Part shown: positions 1 through 10,161 of the stretch, piece after piece
Layout: each line of letters begins with the position of its first letter
Position numbering within the stretch: position 1 is the first letter of the stretch
Assembly (NCBI RefSeq): GCF_026339935.1
Contig: NZ_JAPEPX010000001.1
Coordinates: 6,103,501-6,167,500 of the forward strand
Direction of reading: 5' to 3'
Source of the DNA: Streptomyces sp. NBC_01551
Lineage (GTDB): Bacteria > Actinomycetota > Actinomycetes > Streptomycetales > Streptomycetaceae
Length of the DNA: 64,000 nucleotides
Notes under the pieces: model-generated
The model's input: only the letters and a program-made list of their open reading frames with translations
Databases searched by the model: none
Told to the model about the DNA's origin: nothing
Position numbers and translations under genes: made by a program

Positions 1-263
1 ATGGCCTGCAGGCCGGCCCGGACCTGCTGGACGGCCTGGCCGCCGGTCAGCGCGCCGAGCGCGTGGACGTAGTCCCGCTCGTGCAGCTGGCGCCACAGCC
101 GCTCGGCGCCGCGCCGGGCCAGGGTGTGCTCCTCGCGGACGCTGCCGGAGAGCCGGACCACGTCCTCGGCGGTGTACGTCCGCTCGATGCCCGCCCACCG
201 CGCGTCATCGGCCCACCGCTGCTTCAGCTGCTCGGCCGCCGCCGTCGTGTTCGTGTCTGCCAT
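1..263 (-). CDS. aceA: Isocitrate lyase, N-terminal part (runs off the window)
   Basis: The visible 87 residues match the actinobacterial isocitrate lyase N-terminus: a [24 protein letters not shown] segment, then [13 protein letters not shown] and [21 protein letters not shown]. The enzyme splits isocitrate into succinate and glyoxylate in the glyoxylate shunt. The catalytic half lies beyond base 1. I chose the ATG at 263 because GGAG sits 12 bases upstream. An in-frame ATG at 281 would add six residues but has no clear ribosome-binding site. The gene diverges from a RamB/ScfR-type regulator, a family known in corynebacteria and mycobacteria to control aceA and aceB, so regulation across the shared intergenic region is likely (inference). 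Confidence 0.88.
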   Translation of the reverse strand, partial: MADTNTTAAAEQLKQRWADDARWAGIERTYTAEDVVRLSGSVREEHTLARRGAERLWRQLHERDYVHALGALTGGQAVQQVRAGLQA

Positions 264-550
264 GACCGTCACCGTCTCCATGATTCGATCGAGCTGTGCC
301 CGCACGTCAAAGATGCGAAGCATTGGCACTCTGTGCCGTCGGATGGATCGCGACCCGCCGTCCCCGTGTGTGGAGCGAGCTGAGCAATGTTGTCGAACCA
401 CCGTCCGGAACCTGCCGAGAACACCGACATCAGGGCATGAATCGCGCCCGGTGGTTCCGTCCGTGCCGCCTGGTCCGGCGGGGCCGCAGGACGACTCTCT
501 CAATGACACCCAGTGCCATCAATCCTGGACGCGTGCTAACTTCTGCGAAT

Positions 551-599
551 CTTTCCGCGCGGAATTGCCAAGTTTGCCAAGGTCGGCCGACGCGGAAAG
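551..599. promoter_or_regulatory. Inverted repeat and TTGCCA repeats in the aceA/ramB-type intergenic region
   Basis: The 370-bp divergent region 264-633 holds no gene. Near its right end a perfect 9-bp inverted repeat (CTTTCCGCG at 551-559, CGCGGAAAG at 591-599) brackets two copies of TTGCCAAG (565-572 and 574-581). The AAGTTTGCCAAG core resembles, from memory, the TTTGC-containing sites of corynebacterial RamB, so this is a candidate autoregulatory or aceA operator. A TTGACG on the minus strand (304-309 on plus) is a possible -35 for aceA, but I see no convincing -10. Confidence 0.4.
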
Positions 600-633
600 C
601 GCCTAGGCTGACGCGGGACACGAGGGGGACGCG

Positions 634-2049
634 GTGAGCAAGACGTACGCGGGTGCGCGGCTGCGGCGGCTGCGCGAGGAGCGCCGGATGAGCCAGGCCG
701 ACCTGGCCCGGGTGCTGGCCATCTCGCCCTCCTACCTGAACCAGATGGAGCACGACTCCCGCCCGCTGACCGTGCCCGTCCTGCTGCGGCTGACCGAGGC
801 GTTCGGCGTCGACCCCGGCTTCTTCTCGGAACGCGACACCAGCCGGCTGGTCGCCGACCTGCGCGAGGCGCTCGCCGGCGAGGTCGCCGAGGCCCGGGTC
901 TCCGCTTCCGACCTCGCCGAGCTGGCCTCGCGGATGCCGGCCGTCGCCAAGGTGCTGCTGGACCTCGGCCGCCGCGGACAGCGGCTGGCCGAGGGCCTCG
1001 CCGGGGTGGCGGACGGCCGGGACGGGGACACCGGCGGGCGGCTGTCCCCGCACGAGGAGATCCGCGAGTTCTTCTACCGGCGCCAGAACTACCTCCACGA
1101 CACCGACCTCGCCGCCGAGGAACTGGCCCGCACCATCGGGATCCGGCCCGGCGAGGTCGTCCGCGCCCTCTCCGCCCGACTGGCGGACCGGCACGGCGTA
1201 CGGGTCGCGGGCGACTCGGCGGCCGGATCCGAGCGGCTGCACCACTACGCGGAGTCCGGGCGGGTGCTCCACCTCTCGGCCCGCCTGCGCCCCGGCCAGC
1301 AGGCGTTCCGGATGGCGACCCAACTCGCCCTGCTGGAGTACGCCGAGGAGCTGGACCGGCTCGCCTGCGAGGACTTCCCGGCCGGCTCCACCCCGCACGC
1401 CCTCGCCCGGATCGGCATCGCCAACTACTTCGCCGCCGCGCTGATCCTCCCGTACCGCGCCTTCCACACCGCCGCCGAGGAATTCCGCTACGACATCGAG
1501 CGGCTCACCGACCACTTCGGCATCGGCTACGAGACGGTCTGCCACCGCCTGAGCACTCTCCAACGCCCCAGGCTGCGCGGGGTTCCCTTCTCCTTCGTCC
1601 GCGTCGACCGCGCCGGGAACATGTCCAAGCGACAGTCCGCGACCGGGTTCCACTTCTCCCGCGCGGGCGGCACCTGCCCGCTGTGGAACGTGTACGAGGC
1701 CTTCGCCGCGCCCGGCCGGATCCATGTCCAGGTCGCCGCCATGCCGGACGGGCAGCGCTACCTGTGGACGGCCCGCGCCATCACCCGGCACCGCGGCGGC
1801 TGGGGCGAGCCCGGCAAGACCTTCGCGATCGGGCTGGGCTGCGAGATCCGGCACGCCTCGCGGCTCGTCTACTCCGACGGCCTCGACCTCGGCAACACCG
1901 CGGCGGCCACCCCCATCGGCATGGGCTGCCGCATCTGCGAACGCCTCGACTGCCCGCAGCGCGCCGTCCCGCCGCTCGGGCGGCCGCTGGCCATCGACGA
2001 GAACAGCAGCACCTTCGTCCCGTACCAGGTCGCCGACCGCGCGGAGTAG
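634..2049 (+). CDS. RamB/ScfR-type transcriptional regulator (XRE HTH + ImmA/IrrE-like + ScfR C-terminal domain)
   Basis: This 471-residue protein starts at GTG behind a GAGGGGG ribosome-binding site. Residues about 6-62 form an XRE helix-turn-helix (RLRRLREERRMSQADLARVL, then SPSYLNQMEHDSRPLTVPVL). The middle resembles the ImmA/IrrE-like domain. The C-terminal region carries the conserved cysteine-bearing stretch of short-chain-fatty-acyl regulators (ATPIGMGCRICERLDCPQRA). In corynebacteria and mycobacteria such proteins (RamB, PrpR) control glyoxylate-cycle and propionate genes in response to acyl-CoA. The divergent aceA gene supports the same role here. The genes downstream (B12 riboswitch and propionyl-CoA-producing operon) fit the same metabolic theme. 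Confidence 0.9.
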   Translation: MSKTYAGARLRRLREERRMSQADLARVLAISPSYLNQMEHDSRPLTVPVLLRLTEAFGVDPGFFSERDTSRLVADLREALAGEVAEARVSASDLAELASRMPAVAKVLLDLGRRGQRLAEGLAGVADGRDGDTGGRLSPHEEIREFFYRRQNYLHDTDLAAEELARTIGIRPGEVVRALSARLADRHGVRVAGDSAAGSERLHHYAESGRVLHLSARLRPGQQAFRMATQLALLEYAEELDRLACEDFPAGSTPHALARIGIANYFAAALILPYRAFHTAAEEFRYDIERLTDHFGIGYETVCHRLSTLQRPRLRGVPFSFVRVDRAGNMSKRQSATGFHFSRAGGTCPLWNVYEAFAAPGRIHVQVAAMPDGQRYLWTARAITRHRGGWGEPGKTFAIGLGCEIRHASRLVYSDGLDLGNTAAATPIGMGCRICERLDCPQRAVPPLGRPLAIDENSSTFVPYQVADRAE

Positions 2050-2064
2050 GGCCGGCTCCCCGGA

Positions 2065-2149
2065 TCAGCCCAGCCGGAAGGCCTCCGCCGGGGTCACCGA
2101 GCTCGGCCACGATGTCCGTGGCCGCGGGGAGCAGGGAGACGATGCGCAT
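2065..2149 (-). pseudogene. Internally deleted remnant of a BtuF-like cobalamin/iron-type substrate-binding protein gene
   Basis: Reading leftwards from an ATG at 2149, the first 18 codons give MRIVSLLPAATDIVAELG, the characteristic N-terminus of the PF01497 cobalamin-binding/BtuF-like family in Streptomyces. After this the frame shifts, and a second frame reads VTPAEAFRLG followed by TGA at 2065. That looks like the C-terminal tail of the same kind of protein, as I remember it. About 250 internal codons would have been lost in one deletion. The remnant lies next to a cobalamin riboswitch, which supports a former B12-related gene here. The N-terminal match is strong; the C-terminal match is weaker. 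Confidence 0.7.
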
Positions 2150-2218
2150 GCTCCGAGCGCAGGGAATGTTCCGCCCGTGGTCCCGGGGGCTTTCACACGC
2201 CCGCGCCGCGGGTGGGGG

Positions 2219-2246
2219 TGGACTTACTAGGACGTCCAACTATATG
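2219..2246 (+). promoter_or_regulatory. Candidate promoter of the cobalamin riboswitch leader
   Basis: A TGGACT (-35-like, 2219-2224) is separated by 16 bases from TATATG (-10-like, 2241-2246). Transcription would start just before the aptamer. No mapped start is available; the placement is inferred. Confidence 0.4.
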
Positions 2247-2249
2247 TTC

Positions 2250-2412
2250 GTGACAAGCCCGCGGTGCAGGGAAGCCGGTGTGAATCCGGCGCGGTCCCGC
2301 CACTGTGACCGGGGAGTGTGCTCTTCCAGCAGTTCAGGCCACTGACGGAGTGATCCGTCGGGAAGGCCGGAGAGCGCGCGCTGATCCGGGAGTCAGGATA
2401 CCGGCCGTGGGG
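2250..2412 (+). promoter_or_regulatory. Cobalamin (B12) riboswitch
   Basis: The segment has the conserved aptamer elements in order: GGAAGCCGGTG (2270-2280), TCCGGC then GGTCCCGCCACTGTGACC (2293-2310), a second GCCACTG (2338-2344), CGGGAAGGCC (2359-2368) and the B12-box AGTCAGGATACC (2391-2402). It is on the same strand as mmsA, whose start codon is about 240 bases beyond the aptamer. Hairpins at 2533-2550 and 2576-2595 could be the expression platform. Cobalamin riboswitches normally switch genes off when adenosylcobalamin is abundant. Finding one before a valine-catabolic operon is unusual, because typical targets are metE, transport or cobalamin genes. The aptamer call is firm; the target is inferred from position. 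Confidence 0.9.
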
Positions 2413-2448
2413 TGTTCCGTGTTGTCCACGAGGATGGAGCAGACACGC

Positions 2449-2526
2449 ATGGCACCGGTACGTGACCACGGCCCAGGTGATCCGGCGGAGTACCCGAAGT
2501 GCGCGGCCCTGTCCGCGCGTTCGTGA
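2449..2526 (+). CDS. Short leader ORF between riboswitch and mmsA (doubtful)
   Basis: An ATG at 2449 follows GGAG with 8-base spacing and encodes 25 residues (MAPVRDHGPGDPAEYPKCAA and five more). It could be the stump of the gene the riboswitch once controlled, an upstream peptide, or chance. It resembles no family I know. An upstream in-frame ATG at 2434 would give 30 residues. Confidence 0.2.
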   Translation: MAPVRDHGPGDPAEYPKCAALSARS

Positions 2527-2532
2527 CTCGAC

Positions 2533-2595
2533 GAAGGCCCCAGCGCCTTCACTGTCCCGCGGTCTGCCCAGCGGCGCGCACCCCGATCGGTGCGC
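2533..2595 (+). terminator. Two stem-loops in the mmsA leader, possible riboswitch expression platform
   Basis: GAAGGC/GCCTTC pairs at 2533-2550 with a 6-base loop, and GCGCACC/GGTGCGC pairs at 2576-2595 with loop CCGATC. The second stem can be lengthened past one bulged C. Neither has a U-tract, which is usual for Streptomyces terminators. Their position between aptamer and start codon suggests attenuation, but no alternative antiterminator pairing was worked out. Confidence 0.4.
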
Positions 2596-2648
2596 CGCCG
2601 CCGCCTGCCGCGCCTTCCTCGGATCTCACCTGACGAGAGCAGGCATCG

Positions 2649-4139
<1,491 letters not shown>

Positions 4140-4144
4140 CCGCC

Positions 4145-5293
4145 GTGACCACGACCCTGCTCACCAAGGACCAGCTCGCCCTGGCCGAGGTCACCCTCGA
4201 CTTCGCCCAGGAACAGCTGGCCCCGCACGCCATCGCCTGGGACCAGGACAAACACTTCCCCGTCGAGGTGCTGCGCCGCGCCGCCGCCCTCGGGCTCGCG
4301 GGCATCTACGTACGCGAGGAATCCGGCGGCTCCGGCCTCACCCGCACCGACGGCGTCCTCGTCCTGGAGGTGCTGGCCACCGGCTGCCCCTCCATCGCCG
4401 GCTACCTCTCCATCCACAACATGGTCGCCTGGATGATCGACCGGTACGGGGACCGGGACCAGCGCGCCCGCTGGCTGCCCGGCCTCTGCTCCGCCGCCAC
4501 CCTGGGCAGCTACTGCCTCACCGAGCCCGGCGCCGGCTCCGACGCGGCGGCCCTGCGCACCCGCGCCGAACGGGACGGCGACCACTACGTCCTGACCGGT
4601 GTGAAGCAGTTCATCTCCGGCGCAGGCGCCTCCGACGTGTACATCGTGATGGCCCGCACCGGCGGGGCCGGCCCGGGCGGGGTCTCCGCCTTCGTCGTCG
4701 AACGCGGCGATCCGGGACTGTCGTTCGGCCCGAACGAACGCAAGATGGGCTGGAACGCGCAGCCCACCCGCCAGGTGGTCCTCGACGGCGTCCGGATCCC
4801 CGCCGACCGGCGTCTGGGCGCCGAGGGCGAGGGCTTCCGCATCGCCATGAACGGCCTCAACGGCGGCCGCCTCGGCATCGCGGCCTGCTCCCTCGGGGGC
4901 GCCCAGAGCGCCCTTGACCGCAGCCTCGTCCACCTCACCGACCGCGAGGCCTTCGGGGCGCGGCTGATCGACGCGCAGGCGCTGCGGTTCCGGCTGGCCG
5001 ACATGGCCACCGAACTCACCGCCGCCCGCGCCCTCGTCCGTACGGCCGCCGAGGCCCTGGACCGCGGTGACCCGCAGGCGGCCCAGCTGTGCGCCATGGC
5101 CAAGCGCTTCGCCACCGACACCGGCTTCAGCGTCGCCGACCGGGCGCTGCAACTCCACGGCGGATACGGCTACCTGAGCGAATACGGCATCGAGAAGATC
5201 GTCCGCGATCTGCGGGTGCACCAGATCCTGGAAGGGACCAACGAGATCATGCGCGTCATCGTCGCCCGCGGCCTGACGGAGAACCTGCGATGA
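4145..5293 (+). CDS. Acyl-CoA dehydrogenase, probably isobutyryl-CoA dehydrogenase
   Basis: The 382-residue flavoprotein starts at GTG five bases after mmsA. It shows acyl-CoA dehydrogenase signatures: YCLTEPGAGSDAAAL, LTGVKQFISGAGASDVYIV, ALQLHGGYGYLSEYGIEKI and RVHQILEGTNEIMR near the C-terminus, which includes the conserved catalytic-position Glu. Context (mmsA, mmsB, 3-hydroxyisobutyryl-CoA hydrolase-like protein) points to isobutyryl-CoA to methacrylyl-CoA in valine breakdown. A broader branched-chain specificity cannot be excluded from sequence. It overlaps the next gene by ATGA. Confidence 0.9.
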   Translation: MTTTLLTKDQLALAEVTLDFAQEQLAPHAIAWDQDKHFPVEVLRRAAALGLAGIYVREESGGSGLTRTDGVLVLEVLATGCPSIAGYLSIHNMVAWMIDRYGDRDQRARWLPGLCSAATLGSYCLTEPGAGSDAAALRTRAERDGDHYVLTGVKQFISGAGASDVYIVMARTGGAGPGGVSAFVVERGDPGLSFGPNERKMGWNAQPTRQVVLDGVRIPADRRLGAEGEGFRIAMNGLNGGRLGIAACSLGGAQSALDRSLVHLTDREAFGARLIDAQALRFRLADMATELTAARALVRTAAEALDRGDPQAAQLCAMAKRFATDTGFSVADRALQLHGGYGYLSEYGIEKIVRDLRVHQILEGTNEIMRVIVARGLTENLR

Positions 5294-6366
5294 CCGCGGA
5301 AGAGGAGGTCCTCATCCGCACCGAGGGCCACCTGGGCGTGCTGACCCTCAACCGGCCCAAGGCCCTCAACGCGCTCAGCCACCCCATGGTGCTGCGCGTC
5401 GAGGAGGCCCTGCGGCGCTGGCGGGACGATCCGGCCGTCGCGGCGGTGGTGATCTCCGGAGCGGGCGAGCGCGGCCTGTGCGCGGGCGGCGACATCCGCG
5501 CCATCCACGCGGACGCCCGCGACGGCGGCACGGCCTCGGCGGACTTCTGGCGCGACGAGTACCGGCTGAACGCCCTCATCGCCCGCTACCCCAAGCCGTA
5601 CGTCGCCCTCATGGACGGCATCGTGATGGGCGGCGGCGTCGGGATCTCGGCCCACGGCACCGTGCGGATCGTCACCGAACGCTCCCGCGTCGCCATGCCC
5701 GAGACCGGCATCGGCTTCGTCCCCGACGTCGGCGGGACCTACCTGCTCGCCTTGGCGCCCGGGGAGCTGGGCACCCACCTCGCGCTGACGGGAGCGCCCG
5801 TCGGCGCCGCCGACGCGCTGCTGTGCGGGCTCGCGGACCACTTCGTACCGGCCGAGCGGCTCGGCGCGCTCGTGGCGGAGCTGGCGCGGGTACCCGTACA
5901 CGACGCGCTGTCCCCCTGCGTCGGGCAGGCGCCGCCCGGGGAGCTGGCGGCGCACCGCGAGTGGATCGACCACTGCTACGCGGCCGACACGGTCGAGGAG
6001 ATCGTGGAGCGGCTGCTCGGCAGCGGTGTGTCGGCGGCCAAGGAGACCGCCGCGACGCTCGCCGCCAAGTCCCCGACAGCGCTCAAGGTCACCCTGGCCG
6101 CACTGCGCCGGGCACGCGGACTCGGGCCGCTGGAGCGGGTCCTGGAGCAGGAGTACCGCGTCTCCTGCGCGGCCCTGGGCGCGGCCGACCTCGTCGAGGG
6201 CATCCGGGCCCAGGTCATCGACAAGGACCGCGCCCCCCGCTGGTCGCCGGCCACCCTGGCCGAGGTCACCGACGCGGACGTGGCCCGCTACTTCGCCCCG
6301 CTCGGCGCCGGCCGCGAACTGCGGCTCGCCGCCGCCCCCGACTCCCTTCAGGAGGTGCCCTGGTGA
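5290..6366 (+). CDS. 3-hydroxyisobutyryl-CoA hydrolase-like enoyl-CoA hydratase/isomerase family protein
   Basis: The 358-residue crotonase-fold protein is longer than simple enoyl-CoA hydratases (about 260) and matches the 3-hydroxyisobutyryl-CoA hydrolase branch. Key segments are [48 protein letters not shown] and the C-terminal EYRVSCAAL followed by [17 protein letters not shown]. It would release free 3-hydroxyisobutyrate, the substrate of the mmsB product encoded next. The start overlaps the preceding stop as ATGA and the 3' end overlaps mmsB by 4 bases, so the genes are translationally coupled. Confidence 0.9.
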   Translation: MTAEEEVLIRTEGHLGVLTLNRPKALNALSHPMVLRVEEALRRWRDDPAVAAVVISGAGERGLCAGGDIRAIHADARDGGTASADFWRDEYRLNALIARYPKPYVALMDGIVMGGGVGISAHGTVRIVTERSRVAMPETGIGFVPDVGGTYLLALAPGELGTHLALTGAPVGAADALLCGLADHFVPAERLGALVAELARVPVHDALSPCVGQAPPGELAAHREWIDHCYAADTVEEIVERLLGSGVSAAKETAATLAAKSPTALKVTLAALRRARGLGPLERVLEQEYRVSCAALGAADLVEGIRAQVIDKDRAPRWSPATLAEVTDADVARYFAPLGAGRELRLAAAPDSLQEVPW

Positions 6367-7286
6367 CCACCGTGATCGCCTTCGTCGGCCTCGGCCACAT
6401 GGGCGGCCCGATGGCCGCCAACCTCGCCGCCGCCGGGTACCGGGTGCTCGGCTTCGACCTCGTCCCCGACGCGCTGGCCGCCGCCTCGGCGGCCGGCGTG
6501 GAGGTCGCGGACTGCGCACGGGCGGCCGCCGCCGAGGCGGACGTGGTGATCACCATGCTGCCGGCCGGCCGCCACGTCCTCGCCCTCTACCGGGACGAGG
6601 GGCTGCTCGCGGCCGCGAAGCCCGGCACCCTGTTCATCGACTGCTCCACCATCGACGTGGCCGACGCGCGCGCCGCCCACGAGGCGGCCCTGGCCGCCGG
6701 TCACCGGGCTCTGGACGCGCCCGTCTCGGGCGGGGTGATGGGCGCCGAGGCGGCGACCCTCACCTTCATGGCGGGCGGGGGCGCGGCCGAGTTCGCCCAG
6801 GCGGAACCACTGCTTGCCGTCATGGGCAAGAAGGCGGTGCACTGCGGAGGCGCGGGCGCCGGCCAGGCCGCGAAGATCTGCAACAACATGATCCTCGGCA
6901 TCTCGATGATCGCCGTCAGCGAGGCCTTCGTGCTCGGCGAGAGCCTCGGCCTGTCCCACCAGGCGCTCTACGACGTCGCCTCCACCGCCTCCGGCCAGTG
7001 CTGGGCCCTCACCACCAACTGCCCCGTCCCCGGCCCGGTCCCGGCCAGCCCCGCGAACCGCGACTACCGGCCGGGCTTCGCGGCCCCGCTGATGGCCAAG
7101 GACCTCGGACTCGCCGCCAACGCCCTGCGCGCGGGCGGCATCGACGCCGGACTGGGGCTGCGCGCGGCGCAGATGTACGCGGCGTTCGCCGCCGGGGATG
7201 GGGCCGACCAGGACTTTTCGGCCATCGTTACCGCCCTCCGGGGCGCTGCCACAGAGGCTGCCACAGAGAACGGATCGCCCGCATGA
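6363..7286 (+). CDS. mmsB: 3-hydroxyisobutyrate dehydrogenase
   Basis: The 307-residue beta-hydroxyacid dehydrogenase has an N-terminal Rossmann motif ([20 protein letters not shown]), the substrate loop [19 protein letters not shown], and the catalytic Lys in [15 protein letters not shown]. The [20 protein letters not shown] segment is typical of 3-hydroxyisobutyrate dehydrogenases. It makes methylmalonate semialdehyde, the substrate of mmsA at the head of the operon. It starts at GTG overlapping the previous gene and ends overlapping the enoyl-CoA hydratase gene by ATGA. Confidence 0.93.
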   Translation: MTTVIAFVGLGHMGGPMAANLAAAGYRVLGFDLVPDALAAASAAGVEVADCARAAAAEADVVITMLPAGRHVLALYRDEGLLAAAKPGTLFIDCSTIDVADARAAHEAALAAGHRALDAPVSGGVMGAEAATLTFMAGGGAAEFAQAEPLLAVMGKKAVHCGGAGAGQAAKICNNMILGISMIAVSEAFVLGESLGLSHQALYDVASTASGQCWALTTNCPVPGPVPASPANRDYRPGFAAPLMAKDLGLAANALRAGGIDAGLGLRAAQMYAAFAAGDGADQDFSAIVTALRGAATEAATENGSPA

Positions 7287-8080
7287 CGACCGAGACCACC
7301 ACCACCGCCGCCTACGAGACGATCCTCGTCGAGCGCAAGGGCCGCACCGCCCTGCTCACCCTCAACCGGCCGAAGGCGCTCAACGCCCTCAACCTCCGGG
7401 TCATGACCGAGGTCGTCGCCGCCACCGAGGCCCTCGACCGGGACCCCGACGTGGGCTGCATCGTCCTCACCGGCTCCGCGAAGGCCTTCGCGGCGGGCGC
7501 CGACATCAAGGAGATGCGCCCGCTGAGCTACATGGACATGTACCTCAGCGACTGGTTCACCGCCTGGGACCGCCTCGGCAACCTGCGCACCCCCACCATC
7601 GCCGCCGTCTCCGGCTACGCGCTGGGCGGCGGGTGCGAGCTGGCGATGCTCTGCGACATCCTGCTCGCCTCCGACACGGCCGTTTTCGGCCAGCCGGAGA
7701 TCAAGCTGGGCGTCATCCCGGGCATCGGCGGCTCCCAGCGCCTCACCCGGGCCGTCGGCAAGGCCAAGGCCATGGAGCTCTGCCTGACCGGCCGCACCAT
7801 GGACGCCGCCGAGGCCGAACGCGCCGGGCTGGTCTCCCGCATCGTCCCGGCCGACGAGCTGCTCGGCGAGGCGCTGGCGGTGGCCGAGACCGTCGCCGGC
7901 ATGTCCGCGCCGGTCGCGATGATGGCCAAGGAGGCCGTGAACCGGGCCTTCGAGACCACGCTCGCCGAGGGAGTGCGCTTCGAGCGCCGACTGTTCCACG
8001 CGGTGTTCGCGACCGCGGACCAGAAGGAGGGCATGGCCGCCTTCGTCGAGAAGCGGTCCCCGGAGTTCGACCACCGCTGA
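7283..8080 (+). CDS. Enoyl-CoA hydratase
   Basis: The 265-residue crotonase has the expected signatures: [26 protein letters not shown] (oxyanion hole), [16 protein letters not shown] and [19 protein letters not shown] with the two catalytic Glu positions. In this operon it probably hydrates methacrylyl-CoA to 3-hydroxyisobutyryl-CoA, giving the operon the full path from isobutyryl-CoA to propionyl-CoA. Its sequence resembles general short-chain enoyl-CoA hydratases, so other substrates are possible. It is the last gene before a strong terminator hairpin. Confidence 0.93.
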   Translation: MTTETTTTAAYETILVERKGRTALLTLNRPKALNALNLRVMTEVVAATEALDRDPDVGCIVLTGSAKAFAAGADIKEMRPLSYMDMYLSDWFTAWDRLGNLRTPTIAAVSGYALGGGCELAMLCDILLASDTAVFGQPEIKLGVIPGIGGSQRLTRAVGKAKAMELCLTGRTMDAAEAERAGLVSRIVPADELLGEALAVAETVAGMSAPVAMMAKEAVNRAFETTLAEGVRFERRLFHAVFATADQKEGMAAFVEKRSPEFDHR

Positions 8081-8090
8081 CGATCGTCGT

Positions 8091-8121
8091 ACCCCCGGGG
8101 CGATCGGCCGGCCCCGGGGGT
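8091..8121 (+). terminator. Rho-independent-type terminator of the valine operon
   Basis: A perfect 11-bp stem ACCCCCGGGGC/GCCCCGGGGGT closes a 9-base loop 10 bases after the enoyl-CoA hydratase stop codon. No U-tract follows. Confidence 0.85.
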
Positions 8122-8215
8122 GTGACACGCGCTGTGATCGGGTCCCGTGCGGGCGGGGGCGCCGGTGTGATCCTTGTGGGCGTCGTACCCGCCTTCCTCA
8201 AGGAGCGCTCCCGCC

Positions 8216-9154
8216 ATGCCGAACAAGCCGGTACTCGAGCCCGCTGCCCAGGCCTTCGCAGACGCCACTGCGCAACCGCCGTTCCTGTACGAGCTGCCCG
8301 TCGCCGACGCTCGCAAGGCCCTGGACGACCTCCAGGGTGGTGACGGGGTCACGCTGCCCGACGTCGACGAGGAGTGGATCACCGCCGGGGGCGTCCGCAC
8401 CCGGATCGTCCGGCCGCGCGGCGCCACCGGGCCCCTGCCCGTCATCGTCTACATCCACGGGGCGGGCTGGGTGTTCGGCGACGCCCACACCCACGACCGG
8501 CTGGTTCGCGAGCTCGCGGTCGGCGCGGGAGCGGCCGTGGTCTTTCCCGAGTACGACCTCTCGCCCGAGGCCCGCTACCCCGCGGCCATCGAGCAGATCT
8601 ACGGCGTTGCCCAGTGGGTCGGCCGTGAGGGGAGCGGCAAGGACCTCGACGGCACCCGGATCGCCGTCGCGGGGGACTCGGTCGGCGGCAACATGAGCGC
8701 CGCCCTCACCCTCATGGCCAAGCAGCGGGGCGACGTCCGCCTCGTCCACCAGGTGCTCTTCTACCCGGTCACCGACGCCGCCTTCGACACCGAGTCGTAC
8801 CGGCAGTTCGCCGAGGACCACTACCTGCGCCGTGAGGGCATGAAGTGGTTCTGGGACCAGTACACGACGGACGAGGCCGAGCGCGCCCAGATCACCGCCT
8901 CGCCACTGCGGGCTTCGCTGGACGAGCTCACCGGGCTGCCGCCCGCGCTGGTCATCACGGCCGAGGCCGACGTCCTGCGCGACGAGGGCGAGGCGTACGC
9001 GGCCAGGCTCCGCGCCGCCGGAGTGCCGGTCACCGCCCTGCGGGTACAGGGGGCCATCCACGACTTCGTGATGCTGAACGCCCTGCGCGAGACCCGGGCC
9101 GCGGAGCTCGCCATCGGCCTCGCGGCCGACACCCTGCGCGAGGCCCTCGCCTGA
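8216..9154 (+). CDS. Alpha/beta hydrolase, hormone-sensitive-lipase-like esterase
   Basis: The 312-residue protein starts at ATG behind AAGGAG. It has the HSL-family arrangement: oxyanion motif HGAGW in VIVYIHGAGWVFGD (HGAG instead of the common HGGG), nucleophile serine in GDSVGGNMSAAL, acidic residue in ITAEADVLRDEGEAYA and histidine in GAIHDFVMLNAL. It likely hydrolyses short-chain esters in the cytoplasm; there is no signal peptide. It stands alone between two terminators or intergenic gaps, so its substrate is not indicated by context. Confidence 0.88.
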   Translation: MPNKPVLEPAAQAFADATAQPPFLYELPVADARKALDDLQGGDGVTLPDVDEEWITAGGVRTRIVRPRGATGPLPVIVYIHGAGWVFGDAHTHDRLVRELAVGAGAAVVFPEYDLSPEARYPAAIEQIYGVAQWVGREGSGKDLDGTRIAVAGDSVGGNMSAALTLMAKQRGDVRLVHQVLFYPVTDAAFDTESYRQFAEDHYLRREGMKWFWDQYTTDEAERAQITASPLRASLDELTGLPPALVITAEADVLRDEGEAYAARLRAAGVPVTALRVQGAIHDFVMLNALRETRAAELAIGLAADTLREALA

Positions 9155-9378
9155 CGAATGTTGTGTACACGCCAATCGCCGATCTCGGGGTGCCGGGGGG
9201 TGTTTGAGTCCGGGTGCCCCGTTCGGTACCGTGCGTGGGCTGTGTGTATACGGTACGTGATCATTCTTCACATGTCCGCCGCAGGACCTTCACAGGGCGC
9301 ACACTTCAGGCCGTTCCGCGCCCGTGGCAACTGCCAGGGGCAGACGGCACGCTCTCGGCTTGCCTAGCCTCCCGGGCC

Positions 9379-9903
9379 ATGCGATCACCTCTGAAGAGCC
9401 GCCTCGGCCTCGCCACCGTCCTCGCCTTCGTCCTGGCCCTCTTCGGCCTCGCCCCCGCCGCGAGCGCCGACCCCGCCCCGGCCGCCCTGACGTTCGCGAC
9501 CAACAGCGCCACCACCACCCCCGGTGGCACGGTGAACCTCTCGATGACGATCACCAACAACAAGACCTACGACGTCTGGTTCGTCTACCAGACGATCTCC
9601 CCGACCTGGCTCACCACCCAGCGCCCCGACCTGAAGTACAGCTTCACCGGCTGCAGCCTCGCCACCGCCTCCGGCAGCACGCCCTGCTCCGGCACCGGCG
9701 CGGCCGACCTCGGCGGCAACTACGGCGCCACCATCCCGCCCGGCCAGAGCCGCACCGTCACCCTGACCCTCCAGGTCGCCGCCGACTCCGGCTGCAACGG
9801 CAACATCGGCTTCTACTCGTACTACTACGCCGAGTTCAGCGACAGCTCCAACACCAGCGGCGGACCGGTCTTCACCCCCGAGACGCGCGTCCTCTGCGCC
9901 TGA
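9379..9903 (+). CDS. Small secreted protein of unknown function
   Basis: The 174-residue protein has a clear signal peptide (LGLATVLAFVLALFGLAPAA, cut near SADP) and a mature part that looks like a beta-rich, Ig-like domain: ATTTPGGTVNLSMTITNNKT and ATIPPGQSRTVTLTLQV. Four cysteines occur in the mature chain and may form disulfides. No ribosome-binding site precedes the ATG, but TAGCCT lies 8 bases upstream (9365-9370), so a leaderless transcript is possible. The intergenic stretch 9155-9378 holds nothing else I recognise. Family not identified. Confidence 0.75.
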   Translation: MRSPLKSRLGLATVLAFVLALFGLAPAASADPAPAALTFATNSATTTPGGTVNLSMTITNNKTYDVWFVYQTISPTWLTTQRPDLKYSFTGCSLATASGSTPCSGTGAADLGGNYGATIPPGQSRTVTLTLQVAADSGCNGNIGFYSYYYAEFSDSSNTSGGPVFTPETRVLCA

Positions 9904-9911
9904 CGCACCGC

Positions 9912-9945
9912 CGGGCCGGCGGACCGGGGACGGTCCGCCGGCCCG
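9912..9945 (+). terminator. Strong terminator hairpin after the secreted-protein gene
   Basis: A perfect 14-bp stem CGGGCCGGCGGACC/GGTCCGCCGGCCCG with a 6-base loop begins 8 bases after the stop codon. Confidence 0.88.
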
Positions 9946-10161
9946 ACCGAGTCAATTCGGCCTGACCGTCGCACGGTTGGTTACCTGCGTTTTTCCACGG
10001 GTTTTCGCAACACCACCACGAAAGCTACACAGAGGCATCACTATGTGACGCGACGGATGCGTCGACGACTGGTTTCTGAGGGGGACACCGGCGTCGCGCA
10101 AGGGGGAGCGTCCGCTTCGCGCTGGCCGCGCTCACCCCTGCCCGGGAGGGGACTGCACCGC

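Noticed and set aside
430..1854. Long open frame on the minus strand opposite the RamB-type regulator
   Set aside because: Composition is Gly/Ala/Val/Arg-rich without domain motifs. It is the usual antisense shadow of a GC-rich gene, whereas the plus strand has clear regulator motifs and a ribosome-binding site.
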